A model generated the notes under the pieces. It searched no databases and was not told the origin of the DNA. It worked only from the letters and a program-made list of their open reading frames with translations. Below, piece by piece: positions 9,786 through 18,411 of a stretch of DNA of 64,000 nt. Made by a program: the position numbers and the translations under genes. This DNA comes from Clostridia bacterium (GTDB taxonomy: Bacteria > Bacillota_A > Clostridia > UBA1212 > UBA1255): contig JAFWZH010000134.1 in assembly GCA_017522515.1 (NCBI GenBank), positions 14,754 through 78,753 on the forward strand, read 5' to 3'. The number at the start of each line of letters is the position of its first letter. Position 1 is the first letter of the stretch.

Positions 9786-10046
9786 ATGAAACAATACTTA
9801 TATCCCTCTAATTTAAAAGCTACAGCAAATTTATGGTTATGGAGTCTTCGTCACTTTGCAATTATAGGTATATCAGCCTTGCTTTCAATAGTAATATTGG
9901 TTCATTTAAAATGGCTTTTACCTGCTGTTGCAACTCTCACCTATGGTTTTTTAACGATACGTCTTGATGATAATACTATACTGGATTTTATAAAAACCGC
10001 AGGAAAATATTTTATAACTACACAACAATATTACGAATGGAGATGA
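9786..10046 (+). CDS. VirB3/PrgI-like membrane protein
   Basis: This 86-aa protein has two adjacent transmembrane helices (about residues 20-45 and 46-62) and an IRLDDNTILDFIKT-type tail typical of PrgI/VirB3 proteins that dock the VirB4 ATPase. AGGAGG at 9773-9778 favours the ATG at 9786 over the one at 9780. The end overlaps the possible upstream starts of the next gene. Confidence 0.75.
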   Translation: MKQYLYPSNLKATANLWLWSLRHFAIIGISALLSIVILVHLKWLLPAVATLTYGFLTIRLDDNTILDFIKTAGKYFITTQQYYEWR

Positions 10047-10051
10047 TGACT

Positions 10052-10639
10052 ATGAACAATACTAACATACGGCAGAGAAAGAAAAAGGGTCGCTCTGTTC
10101 AAGATTTGATTGGCATTAAAACCTTTAGCAGATACGGACTTGTTACAAACAAGGGCGAACTACTTTTCTTCCTTATTGCTCCCACTAATATCTCCGTAAT
10201 GTCCAGAGCCGCTATAGACATAAAAATAAACCATCTTTATATGCTGCTGTCAACTAATCCCGAACTTGAAATAATATGTTCCGATTCGGCTGAATGCTTT
10301 GATGATAATAAAGCGTATCTACAAAACAGACTGGAGAGCGAAAAAAATCCGAGTGTAAAAACAATAATTGAAAAAGATATTAAGTTTTTGGATGATATCC
10401 AAATAGAAATGTCTACAGCTCGCCAATTTTTTCTCACCATACGTTGCAAACAAAAGAAACCCGAACAAATATTACACATACGAAATGAAATCGAAAAAGC
10501 TATTTCAAATGAAGGCTTTGAAGTTCATCGAATGAGCAAGAAAGACATAAAACGCTTCCTTGCTCTTTATTTTGATGCAAGTATGAACGGTGAGCTTATT
10601 CCGGATATTGACGGTGAGCAATATATCGACGTCGAATAA
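10052..10639 (+). CDS. VirB4 N-terminal-domain-like transfer protein
   Basis: This 195-aa soluble protein has a pattern (LLFFLIAPTNISVMSRAAI...FFLTIRCK...RNEIEKAISNEGFEVHRMSKKDIKRFLALYF) like the N-terminal domain of VirB4/TraC ATPases, here encoded separately. It lies between the VirB3-like gene and the ATPase gene, which supports a split VirB4 arrangement. Several ATGs cluster at 10037-10052; GGAG at 10039-10042 best supports 10052. Confidence 0.6.
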   Translation: MNNTNIRQRKKKGRSVQDLIGIKTFSRYGLVTNKGELLFFLIAPTNISVMSRAAIDIKINHLYMLLSTNPELEIICSDSAECFDDNKAYLQNRLESEKNPSVKTIIEKDIKFLDDIQIEMSTARQFFLTIRCKQKKPEQILHIRNEIEKAISNEGFEVHRMSKKDIKRFLALYFDASMNGELIPDIDGEQYIDVE

Positions 10640-10657
10640 TATAGTTAGGAGAAAACT

Positions 10658-12487
10658 ATGGCTAAAAAACAAAAAGAATTAACACCCGAACAAGTCGAGG
10701 AAATACGTACGAAAGACTTTTTCGATATGATTTTACCCGGTACAATAAAGTTTTTTTCAGACCATTATATTATCGGAGATACGTACCGATGCTCTTGGGT
10801 AATAAAAGAGTATCCACCCGTTACAAGCGAGCAAGCAATACTTGCACGCCTTGCGGACCGAAGTGGCGTTACCTTGCGTATCTACAATCGTCTTGTAAAC
10901 CACACAGAAAGAACAAAAATCTTTCAAAACGCAACACGACGAAATAAGATGAAAAGTACAAGCGACGATATTACCGAAACAATAACTGCCGAAGAAAACT
11001 TACAAGACATTGTACGATTGCTTTCGGGTGATGAACGAGATAAAGAAGTATTCCTTCACTGCTCGGTATTCATTGAACTAAAAGCAAAATCCAAACAATT
11101 GTTACGTGAATTGCAAACAGATATTGCAATGGAACTTACACGTGCAAAGATTTCGGTAGATAGATTGACACTTAGGCAAAAAGAAGGATTTCTCTCTGTT
11201 CTGCCTGTGGGGGCTAATCAGTTTGGCGCACAGTATGAACGTGTGTTACCTGCACGCTCCGTTGCCAATTTATATCCCTTTAACTTTTCTGGCAAGACCG
11301 ACCATCAAGGAATATATATCGGTAGAGATAAATTCGGTACAAATATCCTTGTTGACTTTGATAGACGAACCGAAGATAAGACAACTTCAAATATTCTTAT
11401 TCTCGGCAACTCCGGTCAGGGTAAATCTTACCTAATGAAACTACTATTAACCAACATACGTGAATCTGGCAAAAAAATAATATGCCTTGATCCAGAAGAA
11501 GAATATAGAGAACTTTGTGTAAATGGTCTTGGCGGTACATATCTCGATTGTCTTTCAGGAGAATATCGCATTAATCCACTTGAACCAAAAGTTTGGGGTG
11601 ATAGTACCGATGACAGTGAGTCTTCACCCGAAGCTTTTAAAAAAGCAACAAGACTTAGTCAGCATATAGCTTTTCTTAAGGACTTCTTTAGGGCATACAA
11701 AGATTTTACAGACACTCAAATTGACACAATAGAAATAATGCTTTCAAAGTTATACGAAAAGTTTGGTATAACCGACTCTACCGATTACAGCAAACTAAAA
11801 CCTACCGACTACCCTATCATGAAAGATTTTTATGATATCTGCAAATACGAATATACGCATTATGATAGAAGCAATAAAAATCTATATACCGAAAAAACGT
11901 TACAAGCTGTTTGCCTTGGTATCAATAGCATGTGTGTAGGTTCTGAATCGGTATATTTTAATGGGCATACGAATATTAAGGACGATGATTTTATTGTGTT
12001 TGGTGTAAAAGGATTACTGGATGTAAACAAAAGACTAAAAGATACATTATTGTTTAACATACTGTCCTATATGAACAACTATCTACTCGGTGTTGGTAAT
12101 ACTGTAGCTAGCATAGATGAATTGTATTTGTTTTTAACAAATATGACTGCAATTGAATATATACGAAACTGTATGAAACGAGTTCGTAAAAAGGATTCCT
12201 CAATGCTACTTGCAAGTCAAAACATTGAGGATTTTTTAATTCCTTCAATTCGTGAATTCACAAAACCCCTATTCTCTATTCCAACACATCACTTCCTGTT
12301 TAATGCAGGTTCTTGTAACCCACAAGAATATATGGATGCATTACAGATAGAGCCTAGTGAGTTTGAACTGATAAGATATCCTGAACGTGGCACCTGTCTA
12401 TATCGTTGTGGTAACGAAAGATATTTGCTTCAAGTAACCGCGCCGGAATATAAATCTGCTTTATTTGGAAATGCAGGTGGACGATAA
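10658..12487 (+). CDS. VirB4-like conjugation ATPase
   Basis: This 609-aa ATPase has a Walker A motif GNSGQGKS at about residues 250-257, a Walker B-like VASIDELYLF near residue 485 and a downstream LLASQNIEDFL motif, all typical of VirB4/TraC motors that drive transfer-channel assembly. The N-terminal 200 residues form the adapter domain. It starts after TAGGAG, and its stop overlaps the next start (TAATG), so the two genes are translationally coupled. Confidence 0.93.
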   Translation: MAKKQKELTPEQVEEIRTKDFFDMILPGTIKFFSDHYIIGDTYRCSWVIKEYPPVTSEQAILARLADRSGVTLRIYNRLVNHTERTKIFQNATRRNKMKSTSDDITETITAEENLQDIVRLLSGDERDKEVFLHCSVFIELKAKSKQLLRELQTDIAMELTRAKISVDRLTLRQKEGFLSVLPVGANQFGAQYERVLPARSVANLYPFNFSGKTDHQGIYIGRDKFGTNILVDFDRRTEDKTTSNILILGNSGQGKSYLMKLLLTNIRESGKKIICLDPEEEYRELCVNGLGGTYLDCLSGEYRINPLEPKVWGDSTDDSESSPEAFKKATRLSQHIAFLKDFFRAYKDFTDTQIDTIEIMLSKLYEKFGITDSTDYSKLKPTDYPIMKDFYDICKYEYTHYDRSNKNLYTEKTLQAVCLGINSMCVGSESVYFNGHTNIKDDDFIVFGVKGLLDVNKRLKDTLLFNILSYMNNYLLGVGNTVASIDELYLFLTNMTAIEYIRNCMKRVRKKDSSMLLASQNIEDFLIPSIREFTKPLFSIPTHHFLFNAGSCNPQEYMDALQIEPSEFELIRYPERGTCLYRCGNERYLLQVTAPEYKSALFGNAGGR

Positions 12488-13023
12488 TGGCGGCGCCTGC
12501 AATTGCTGCGGTTGCCAAAAAGGTAATTGTTTCAGTACTTACAAATCCTAAAGCATTAAAAAAAGTATTAGGAATTATTCTTTGCGTTGTACTTGTTATA
12601 CTTATGCCGCTAGCTGCTGTAATAGCAGTTTTCAGTGGTGATATTGAATTTGAACCATCACTACTACAGCAACACGTTGAGCAACAACTTACCGAAGAAG
12701 AAATTGCAATGCTTCAATCAGTAGAAGACACGATGATAGGTATCGAAAACAAAATGAATGAATCAGGATATTCACAAATCCAAATTAAACAAGCGCAGGT
12801 GCTTTATACACTTGCGCTTTATGATTATTCGGATGAAGAAAACTTTATCGACCGGCTCGTCGGTTGCTTTTCTATGGAACAAACCTATGAAGAACTTGTA
12901 AATAATGTGAATCTTGAATTTGGTACAAACGTTGCAGCTACGGAGTTACAAAATATTATGGAAAGCACTCAAAGTGACAGCGAATCACAGCAAGAAGATA
13001 CAACATGGCAAAGCCTACCCTGA
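12487..13023 (+). CDS. Short VirB8/CD1108-like membrane-anchored transfer protein
   Basis: This 178-aa protein has one transmembrane helix (about residues 28-50: LGIILCVVLVILMPLAAVIAVF), an extracellular helical region and a Gln/Ser/Asp-rich tail. In related Clostridial elements this slot, directly after VirB4, usually holds a much larger protein that continues into lysozyme and NlpC/P60 domains. Here only the membrane anchor and the first helical part remain, with no peptidoglycan hydrolase domain. The intact stop and tail suggest a natural short form rather than a fresh frameshift. Confidence 0.6.
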   Translation: MAAPAIAAVAKKVIVSVLTNPKALKKVLGIILCVVLVILMPLAAVIAVFSGDIEFEPSLLQQHVEQQLTEEEIAMLQSVEDTMIGIENKMNESGYSQIQIKQAQVLYTLALYDYSDEENFIDRLVGCFSMEQTYEELVNNVNLEFGTNVAATELQNIMESTQSDSESQQEDTTWQSLP

Positions 13024-13057
13024 AATAAAACAATCTATGTAGAAAGAGGATAATAAA

Positions 13058-13753
13058 ATGCTATCTGAATTTATAAACTTCATGCGAGGAAATCTCAATC
13101 CAAAAGAAGAAAACGATTCCACAATTCTTAAATGGTTAGAACTTGCTCTTGGATTGTCTGATGACGGTGAATCAAAGTTAGATAAAGAACTATCTGAAAC
13201 AATGGATGCACTCGAATATGTTAAAAGCAATTTCAAACCGGAGGTCTTTCAACAGAGCCTTCGGTTTTGCACTTTAAGCAATGAAATAATTTATGGTGCG
13301 CTTTGTTTTAATGCCGGATACTCGTTAAATGAAGTAGAACAGTTTGCTACTGACGGTTTACTCGAATGTGGATACATGCCGACCTTCGAAGATGAAATAG
13401 GTTCATTCACAGTAGTACATATCTTGCCGCCTGAAGACAGTGTAGTGGTCTTCAATAATGTTTCTGAAAAGATGGTGCTCCGTACAATAGGTCGTGCAAG
13501 TAATGAAGCTGCAGAAAACGGTGGTACAGTGAGCAGTCTTATTTCAAAAGGCATCATTTGTGGTAGTGATAGAATAACACGAATTATAAATGAACCTTTA
13601 AAAAATGCTTTTCTAAAAGGCATAGAAAACTCAACTGCTGTAAAACAACTCATCGAGTATAATCAGCAGACCGGAGAAATTGTATCTAATTATAATCAAA
13701 CAGAACTTCATATTGATACAGAACTAGACCCTTGCAGTATGACTATGAATTAG
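13058..13753 (+). CDS. Hypothetical transfer-operon protein
   Basis: This 231-aa soluble protein has no domain I recognise and no signal or membrane segment. It contains Cys residues in FCTLSNEIIYGALCFNAGY and a run of mixed alpha/beta character. It starts after AGAAAGAGG, 34 bp behind the VirB8-like gene, and its end lies close to the DUF6103 gene, so it travels with the transfer operon. Confidence 0.65.
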   Translation: MLSEFINFMRGNLNPKEENDSTILKWLELALGLSDDGESKLDKELSETMDALEYVKSNFKPEVFQQSLRFCTLSNEIIYGALCFNAGYSLNEVEQFATDGLLECGYMPTFEDEIGSFTVVHILPPEDSVVVFNNVSEKMVLRTIGRASNEAAENGGTVSSLISKGIICGSDRITRIINEPLKNAFLKGIENSTAVKQLIEYNQQTGEIVSNYNQTELHIDTELDPCSMTMN

Positions 13754-13767
13754 AAAGGATGATTAAT

Positions 13768-14037
13768 ATGAAGAAAAGTACAATCACACTTTCCTATGAC
13801 GAAGAAAGATTAAACGCTTTAAAAATTTATCTTGGAAAGAAAAACTCTAATCTAGAAAATGAACTTGCGCAGTCGCTTGAATCTCTATACGTAAAAACGG
13901 TACCGTCAGTTGTAAGAGAATTCATAGAACTTAATTCTGGCACTGAACAAAGGTCGGAACCAAAATCTCCCAAAATTAAAACTTCTTCTCCTTCTGCTGT
14001 GGGCAATCAAAATCCCAAAGGTAAACCAAGCGATTAA
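13768..14037 (+). CDS. DUF6103 family small protein
   Basis: This 89-aa protein has a pattern (KSTITLSYDEERLNALKIYLGKKNSNLENELAQSLESLYVKTVPSVVREFIE) that matches the small DUF6103-type proteins found just before relaxase operons in Clostridial ICEs. The N-terminal strand followed by two helices resembles a ribbon-helix-helix DNA-binding fold, so a role at the adjacent oriT is plausible but unproven. The start at 13768 follows GAAAGGA. The tail is Pro/Ser/Lys-rich. Confidence 0.7.
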   Translation: MKKSTITLSYDEERLNALKIYLGKKNSNLENELAQSLESLYVKTVPSVVREFIELNSGTEQRSEPKSPKIKTSSPSAVGNQNPKGKPSD

Positions 14038-14451
14038 AAGTCCACTGTAACAAGTGCGAACTTTATCGCGTTTGAGGCCAAAATTGCCGCCTGTAATCGA
14101 CTTTAACAAAATGGTAGGTAAAGACTCCCCTCGCCCATTAAATCGCAAATAAACGGCTTTGTGGGGCGAGGTTGGAATCGGCCAAATCTACCCACTTTTT
14201 AGGGTTTTCGCGCGGTCGAAAATAAAGCAGGTGAAAGAGTGTGGGTCGGCAAGCCTCCCCCACTCGCTTCACATCGGACGGCAACGCCGACCGTTAGGCA
14301 CTTTTAGAGCATTTATCAAAAACCACTGTTTGTGGGTCGTACTTTCGGAACTCGGCAAATGTGTGAGTCTATATACAAAAAATCCCACATTATTAGTGGG
14401 GTTATCTGTGGGTCGTAAATATTTAATCTTCAAGAAGGATGTGAGTTGAAT
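14038..14451 (+). other. Gene-free probable oriT region
   Basis: About 410 bp without a convincing gene lie directly upstream of the relaxosome genes. The segment is visibly richer in G and C than its surroundings. It holds an inverted repeat (CCTCGCCC at 14129-14136 against GGGCGAGG at 14164-14171), three direct copies of TGTGGGTCG (14240-14248, 14331-14339, 14407-14415) and a short hairpin around 14386-14400 (CCCAC...GTGGG). Position, base composition and repeats fit an origin of transfer. The nick site is not identifiable by eye. Confidence 0.5.
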
Positions 14452-14856
14452 ATGAATGAAAAAGAACACAAAAGAAAATTTGCACTATGGATTAACGACT
14501 CTTCTATTGATGTTGTTAGTGAATTATATGAAGATGACAACTGTACTAGTAGGTCCGAATTTATTGAAAAAGCAATACACTTTTACGCCGGCTATGTTAC
14601 GACACAAAAAAAAGATGATTATCTTCCTAGAATAGTAGCATCAACAGTAAAAGGAATAATTGCAGAGAGTGATGAAAAGCGGAACCGACTTCTATACAAG
14701 ATGGCAGTCGAGATAGCAATCATGCAAAATGTTCTTGCCTCACTACAAGAGTATGACAAATCAGAAATGGATAGATTGCGTGGCCAATGTGAAATGGAAG
14801 TTAAAAGACTTAACGGCACACTTACATTTGAGGATGCTGTCAAATGGCAAAGTTAA
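14452..14856 (+). CDS. RHH-type relaxosome accessory protein (MobC-like)
   Basis: This 134-aa protein opens with a ribbon-helix-helix pattern (KFALWINDSSIDVVSELYEDDNCTSRSEFIEKAIHFY, about residues 8-45). A helical region follows that may bind the relaxase. It overlaps the relaxase gene by 13 bp, so the two are coupled. Such proteins bind oriT and load the relaxase. An alternative TTG at 14446 exists, but the ATG at 14452 is better spaced from AAGGAT. Confidence 0.75.
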   Translation: MNEKEHKRKFALWINDSSIDVVSELYEDDNCTSRSEFIEKAIHFYAGYVTTQKKDDYLPRIVASTVKGIIAESDEKRNRLLYKMAVEIAIMQNVLASLQEYDKSEMDRLRGQCEMEVKRLNGTLTFEDAVKWQS

Positions 14857-16193
14857 TTACAAAGTTCAAATATCTTAAACCAAAAAAATATAGTTTACCA
14901 GGTAACTATGCAAAATACATTGCTACACGTGAAGGCGTTGAAAAGATTGATGACACACATAAACTACGACCATCAACTAAACGTCAACAAGATATTATCA
15001 ATCATATAATTAAAGACTTTCCAAATACTAAAGTAATGCTTGAATATGAAGATTATAAATTCAACTCTACAACTGGCAACGCTTCCGAATTTATTACTCG
15101 TGCATTAGAAGATAACGCTGATGAAGCAATGCAAAATAAAACCTATGCTGATTACATTGCTACTCGTCCTAGAGTTGAAAAGTTTGGAACTCACGGTTTA
15201 TTTACAAATGATGGTGAGATAGTAAATCTTAACGAAGTATCGAAAGAACTTAATCTGCATCAAGGCAATGTGTGGACAGCAGTAATATCTCTTCGCAGAG
15301 AAGATGCGGAAAGACTTGGATACAATAACGGTGAACGATGGAGAAACATGCTACGAGGACACGCCGAAATCATTTCAGATAATCTAAAAATACCTATGAA
15401 TAGTTTTAAATGGTATGCCGCTTTTCACAATGAAAGTCATCATCCACACGTACATATGATAATGTATTCTACCAATCAGTATAAAGGTTATCTTACAAAA
15501 AAAGGACTAATGAATATTCGCTCTTCACTTGCAAACGAAATATTCGGCCAAGACTCATATAATGTTTTCGTTGAACAAACTGGACACAGAGATAACTTAA
15601 AAGCACATAGCAAAGAAATGATTGCTACAATTGTTTCTAAAATCAATACTGGTGAGTATGATAATCCTAAACTTGAAAACATGCTTGTTGAACTTGCAAA
15701 TGCTCTTTCAAATGTTAAAGGCAAAAAGGTTTATGGTTATTTAAAACCAAACATTAAAGCTATGGTAAATAATATAGTGTCCGAACTTGCAAAAGATGAA
15801 AGAATATCTGAGTTATATAATCTATGGTACGAGTTAAAAGAAGAAACTATTAGAACCTATACTAACGAACTACCTGATAGAATTCCGCTCGTAGATAACA
15901 TTGAATTTAAATCAATTAAAAATATGATTATACAAGAAGCCTTAAATATAACTACAAGCGAAGATTATGTTAATGAATCCAAATCATCCGATGAGCATGA
16001 ATATGATGCAACCGCAACACAAAACGTTACAGCAAATAAAAATTGGTCAAGTGCAACAGCAGTCATTAGACTATTGCATCACTTAGGAAGACTAATACAA
16101 GACAAAGCTGATCCTAGTTTGAATAATAAAATAGATAGAAAACTGCGAAGACAAATTGATGATAAAAAACAAGCTCTTGGTATTAGACAATAA
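14844..16193 (+). CDS. MobP-type relaxase
   Basis: This 449-aa relaxase carries the metal-binding three-histidine motif HHPHVHM at about residues 197-203, in the context FKWYAAFHNESHHPHVHM. The N-terminal region (YIATREGVEKI and a second YIATRPRVEKFG) resembles MobP3/MobL-like relaxases of Clostridial elements. It nicks oriT and pilots single-stranded DNA to VirD4. The C-terminal 200 residues are helical, with a short charged tail. A bidirectional terminator follows. Confidence 0.88.
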   Translation: MAKLITKFKYLKPKKYSLPGNYAKYIATREGVEKIDDTHKLRPSTKRQQDIINHIIKDFPNTKVMLEYEDYKFNSTTGNASEFITRALEDNADEAMQNKTYADYIATRPRVEKFGTHGLFTNDGEIVNLNEVSKELNLHQGNVWTAVISLRREDAERLGYNNGERWRNMLRGHAEIISDNLKIPMNSFKWYAAFHNESHHPHVHMIMYSTNQYKGYLTKKGLMNIRSSLANEIFGQDSYNVFVEQTGHRDNLKAHSKEMIATIVSKINTGEYDNPKLENMLVELANALSNVKGKKVYGYLKPNIKAMVNNIVSELAKDERISELYNLWYELKEETIRTYTNELPDRIPLVDNIEFKSIKNMIIQEALNITTSEDYVNESKSSDEHEYDATATQNVTANKNWSSATAVIRLLHHLGRLIQDKADPSLNNKIDRKLRRQIDDKKQALGIRQ

Positions 16194-16220
16194 AAACCTA
16201 CGGTTAAACACCGTAGGTTT
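16194..16220. terminator. Bidirectional terminator between relaxase and small minus-strand gene
   Basis: A 10-bp stem (AAACCTACGG at 16194-16203 with 16211-16220) is flanked by A and T runs on both sides. It can end both the relaxase transcript and the convergent 33-codon transcript. Confidence 0.85.
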
Positions 16221-16224
16221 TAGA

Positions 16225-16326
16225 TTATTTCTTATATTTTGAGATGTCTTTCCAATCGGTTGGAAAGCCCATCATTTCGTTAAGTTGTGTCTCTGTAACA
16301 TCAAAAGATAAAAACAATTTTGCCAT
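16225..16326 (-). CDS. 33-aa small protein, unknown
   Basis: An ATG at 16326 is preceded by a strong AGGGGGA ribosome-binding site and opens a 33-codon frame beginning MAKLFLSFDVTET and ending with a Lys-rich tail. It has its own promoter and leader upstream and a terminator directly downstream, so it is a complete small transcription unit. The peptide is mixed polar/hydrophobic, with no signal or clear membrane span. I do not recognise a family. Confidence 0.65.
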   Translation of the reverse strand: MAKLFLSFDVTETQLNEMMGFPTDWKDISKYKK

Positions 16327-16445
16327 AAACATCCCCCTATAGTGAAAATGGAGTTCCCGCAGGAACTCCATTGGTTGCAGACCTCACAGGTCTCTGCAAC
16401 TCGATTACTAAACATATTGTACCGCACAATAGTGCACTTTGTCAA
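16327..16445 (-). promoter_or_regulatory. Consensus promoter and two-hairpin leader of the 33-aa gene
   Basis: On the minus strand, TTGACA (16445-16440) and TACAAT (16421-16416) are 18 bp apart. The leader then forms hairpin 1 (16374-16400, seven plus four base pairs with a 2-nt bulge) and hairpin 2 (16348-16371, a perfect 10-bp stem closed by a UGCG tetraloop of the UNCG type), just ahead of the ribosome-binding site. A GCAC-N4-GTGC repeat lies in the promoter spacer. The leader could protect the mRNA or act as a regulatory RNA. Confidence 0.7.
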
Positions 16446-16579
16446 CATAAAATCAACAAAATCGTGTTCAATGTCAGTATATGCAAAAACTCGTGTTTTA
16501 TTTACTTAAATTATAAAACAAGGGTAAATATATGTCAAGTTGCTTTCTTTGTGTTTTTGAGAACGTCATTGTATAATCG

Positions 16580-17116
16580 CTATTCTTTTACTGTACTATA
16601 TATCGTCATGCCAAAACTCATCACTATAACACCGAAATTAATAATATTAATAGTTATTTGACCGAAAGATATAGATTGAGGCACCAAATAGTATTTAAGT
16701 AGAACACTAAATCCAATGTGTATTAATGTATAAATTAATAATCTTACAAAGCGTAAATACCTTGCTATATTTTTCTCAAACTTTTCACGTACATCTTCGA
16801 GTGTATATATTTCAACTTCATTTTTAATCAAATAGTTCCACCAATTTTTTATATGTAAACAAATTGCTATGAGTTCAAGAACAATGTTTCTTGCAGAAAA
16901 TTGTGGTGCTAGTTTAGCAATAGCTATCTCTATTATTACTAATCCAGAAGCTATACCTGAATACAAACATAATACAGTATCAAAAACCTTTCTTTGCATT
17001 ATGTACAATTGCAACAGAACTGGAATATTAAAATTAAAACAAGTAATATTTGCAAGTGTAAATGTTAATATTAAAATTACTTTAAAAATTTTATGAATCT
17101 TTGCATCTTCAGCCAT
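16580..17116 (-). CDS. Four-helix membrane protein, unknown
   Basis: This 178-aa protein has four predicted membrane helices in two pairs (about residues 8-35 and 47-70; 115-135 and 150-172), separated by a charged loop containing TLEDVREKFEKNIARYLR. I do not recognise a family. The ATG at 17116 has GGAG 8 bp upstream. An alternative ATG at 17128 overlaps that site. It lies between transfer genes and a degenerate tRNA and is probably cargo. Confidence 0.6.
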   Translation of the reverse strand: MAEDAKIHKIFKVILILTFTLANITCFNFNIPVLLQLYIMQRKVFDTVLCLYSGIASGLVIIEIAIAKLAPQFSARNIVLELIAICLHIKNWWNYLIKNEVEIYTLEDVREKFEKNIARYLRFVRLLIYTLIHIGFSVLLKYYLVPQSISFGQITINIINFGVIVMSFGMTIYSTVKE

Positions 17117-17148
17117 AATAATCTCCATATTTCTCTCTTTTTGTATTT

Positions 17149-17177
17149 AAAAAGGTCACAGCATAAATGCTGTGACC
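17149..17177 (-). terminator. Intrinsic terminator downstream of the tRNA-like sequence
   Basis: A perfect 10-bp stem (17154-17163 with 17168-17177) has a 4-nt loop. On the minus strand it is followed by a T5 run at 17153-17149. It begins two bases after the CCA-like end of the tRNA remnant, the arrangement normal for a tRNA gene. Confidence 0.85.
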
Positions 17178-17179
17178 AG

Positions 17180-17271
17180 TGGCGGGAGCAAGAGGATTCG
17201 AACCTCCTAGTGCTTATCCCTTATTTCAACGTGTAATTAGTCAGATTGCTGATTTGTCTGCAACGACTCCC
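17180..17271 (-). tRNA. Degenerate or partial tRNA (Ser-like 3' half)
   Basis: On the minus strand the last 30 nt form a good T arm (GGAGG, loop TTCGAAT, CCTCT), an acceptor strand TGCTCCC, discriminator G and CCA. The first bases GGGAGT can pair with the acceptor (six pairs, one G-U), and the 92-nt length fits a class II tRNA. However, the D loop lacks GG and the anticodon stem does not pair. So this is either a decayed tRNA or the 3' end of a tRNA left as an attachment-site scar. A tRNA-type terminator follows. Confidence 0.5.
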
Positions 17272-17478
17272 ACAAACACCCGTTTCCGCCATAACAAATA
17301 CTACTACCATCATTTCTATCAAATCCTTTCCTGTGCATCCAAAAGTTATTTTCAACCCATTCTTAAATTCTTTAGAAAACGTGACAGATAAACCAATCAA
17401 TATTCCAACTACACTCACTAAGGACTAGTTTACATTTATTTTAACATACACGTATCAAAAAATCAAGGAGGCAATGAT

Positions 17479-18399
17479 ATGTCAAGTTATATTCATTTTA
17501 CAGAACAAGAAAAAGAACAAGCGCGCAAGACTGACCTTGTTGACCTGCTGCGTAGACAAGGCGAAACGTTAAAGAAATCCGGTAAAGAGTTTCAATGGAA
17601 GGACGGTTATGAAAAGGTAACCGTGCGTGGTAATGTTTGGTATAACCAGTATGAAGAAGTTGGTGGTGATGCTGTAGACTTTGTGCGCAGATACTTCAAT
17701 ATGGATTTCCCCCAGACAATGCAATATCTACTTGGCAGGCAAAGTGTCGGTGAACTGCAAACATCCGAACCTGTTAAGCGTAACGAAAACAAAGTTTTTG
17801 AACTGCCTAAAAAGAACAATAACATGCGCCGTATATTTGCTTACCTGACACAGACTCGTGGACTGGACAGGGATGTTGTTACCGAGTTTGTAAAGAAGGA
17901 TATGATATATGAATCGGCAGACTATCATAACGTTGTGTTTGTAGGATACGATATGGACGGTAAGCCCCGACATGTACATAAACGAGCAAGTCATTCCAAC
18001 AGCGATTACAAAGGAAATGTAGAAGCATGTTCCCCCGAATACAGTTTTCATTGGCACGGCAATAGCCGATGCCTTTTTTTATTTGAAGCACCAATAGATA
18101 TGCTGTCGTTTATAACTATGAATAAAAACGATTGGCAAAAGCACAGCTATGCTGCTTGTTGTGGTGTATCCTACCAGGTTATGTTTCAAATGATTAAAGA
18201 AAATCCAAACATTAACTTTGTATATCTATGTTTAGACAATGACGAGGCCGGTGTTAAAGCGACAAAACGTATGAGTGAAGCATTAAACGAAAAAGGCATT
18301 GAATGTAAAGCACTAATCCCAACATTAAAGGATTGGAATCAAGACCTAACCAATCCAAACGAAACGGAGGAAAAAGTATGTTTTCAACAAGTAATGTAA
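17479..18399 (+). CDS. DUF3991/Toprim domain primase-like protein
   Basis: This 306-aa protein has an N-terminal DUF3991-like region (about residues 15-95, a CHC2-like fold without the zinc-binding cysteines: GGDAVDFVRRYFNMDFPQTMQYLLG). A Toprim domain follows, with the acidic residue in FLFEAPIDMLS (about residue 199) and DNDEAG (about residue 252). It probably handles priming or processing of transferred DNA. It starts after AAGGAGG and precedes the VirD4 gene by 12 bp, so the two form an operon. Confidence 0.85.
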   Translation: MSSYIHFTEQEKEQARKTDLVDLLRRQGETLKKSGKEFQWKDGYEKVTVRGNVWYNQYEEVGGDAVDFVRRYFNMDFPQTMQYLLGRQSVGELQTSEPVKRNENKVFELPKKNNNMRRIFAYLTQTRGLDRDVVTEFVKKDMIYESADYHNVVFVGYDMDGKPRHVHKRASHSNSDYKGNVEACSPEYSFHWHGNSRCLFLFEAPIDMLSFITMNKNDWQKHSYAACCGVSYQVMFQMIKENPNINFVYLCLDNDEAGVKATKRMSEALNEKGIECKALIPTLKDWNQDLTNPNETEEKVCFQQVM

Positions 18400-18411
18400 G
18401 GCGGTGGTCCG

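Noticed and set aside
14159..14449. A 96-aa plus-strand frame in the oriT region
   Set aside because: It has no ribosome-binding site, its composition follows the repeats, and it covers the TGTGGGTCG copies.
16371..16661. A 96-aa plus-strand frame over the small-gene leader
   Set aside because: It runs through the hairpins and promoter of the minus-strand unit and has no ribosome-binding site.
17179..17391. A 70-aa plus-strand frame starting MAGARGFEPPSAYP
   Set aside because: It is antisense to the tRNA-like T arm (GGATTCGAACC gives the GFEPP peptide seen in many false genes) and has no ribosome-binding site.
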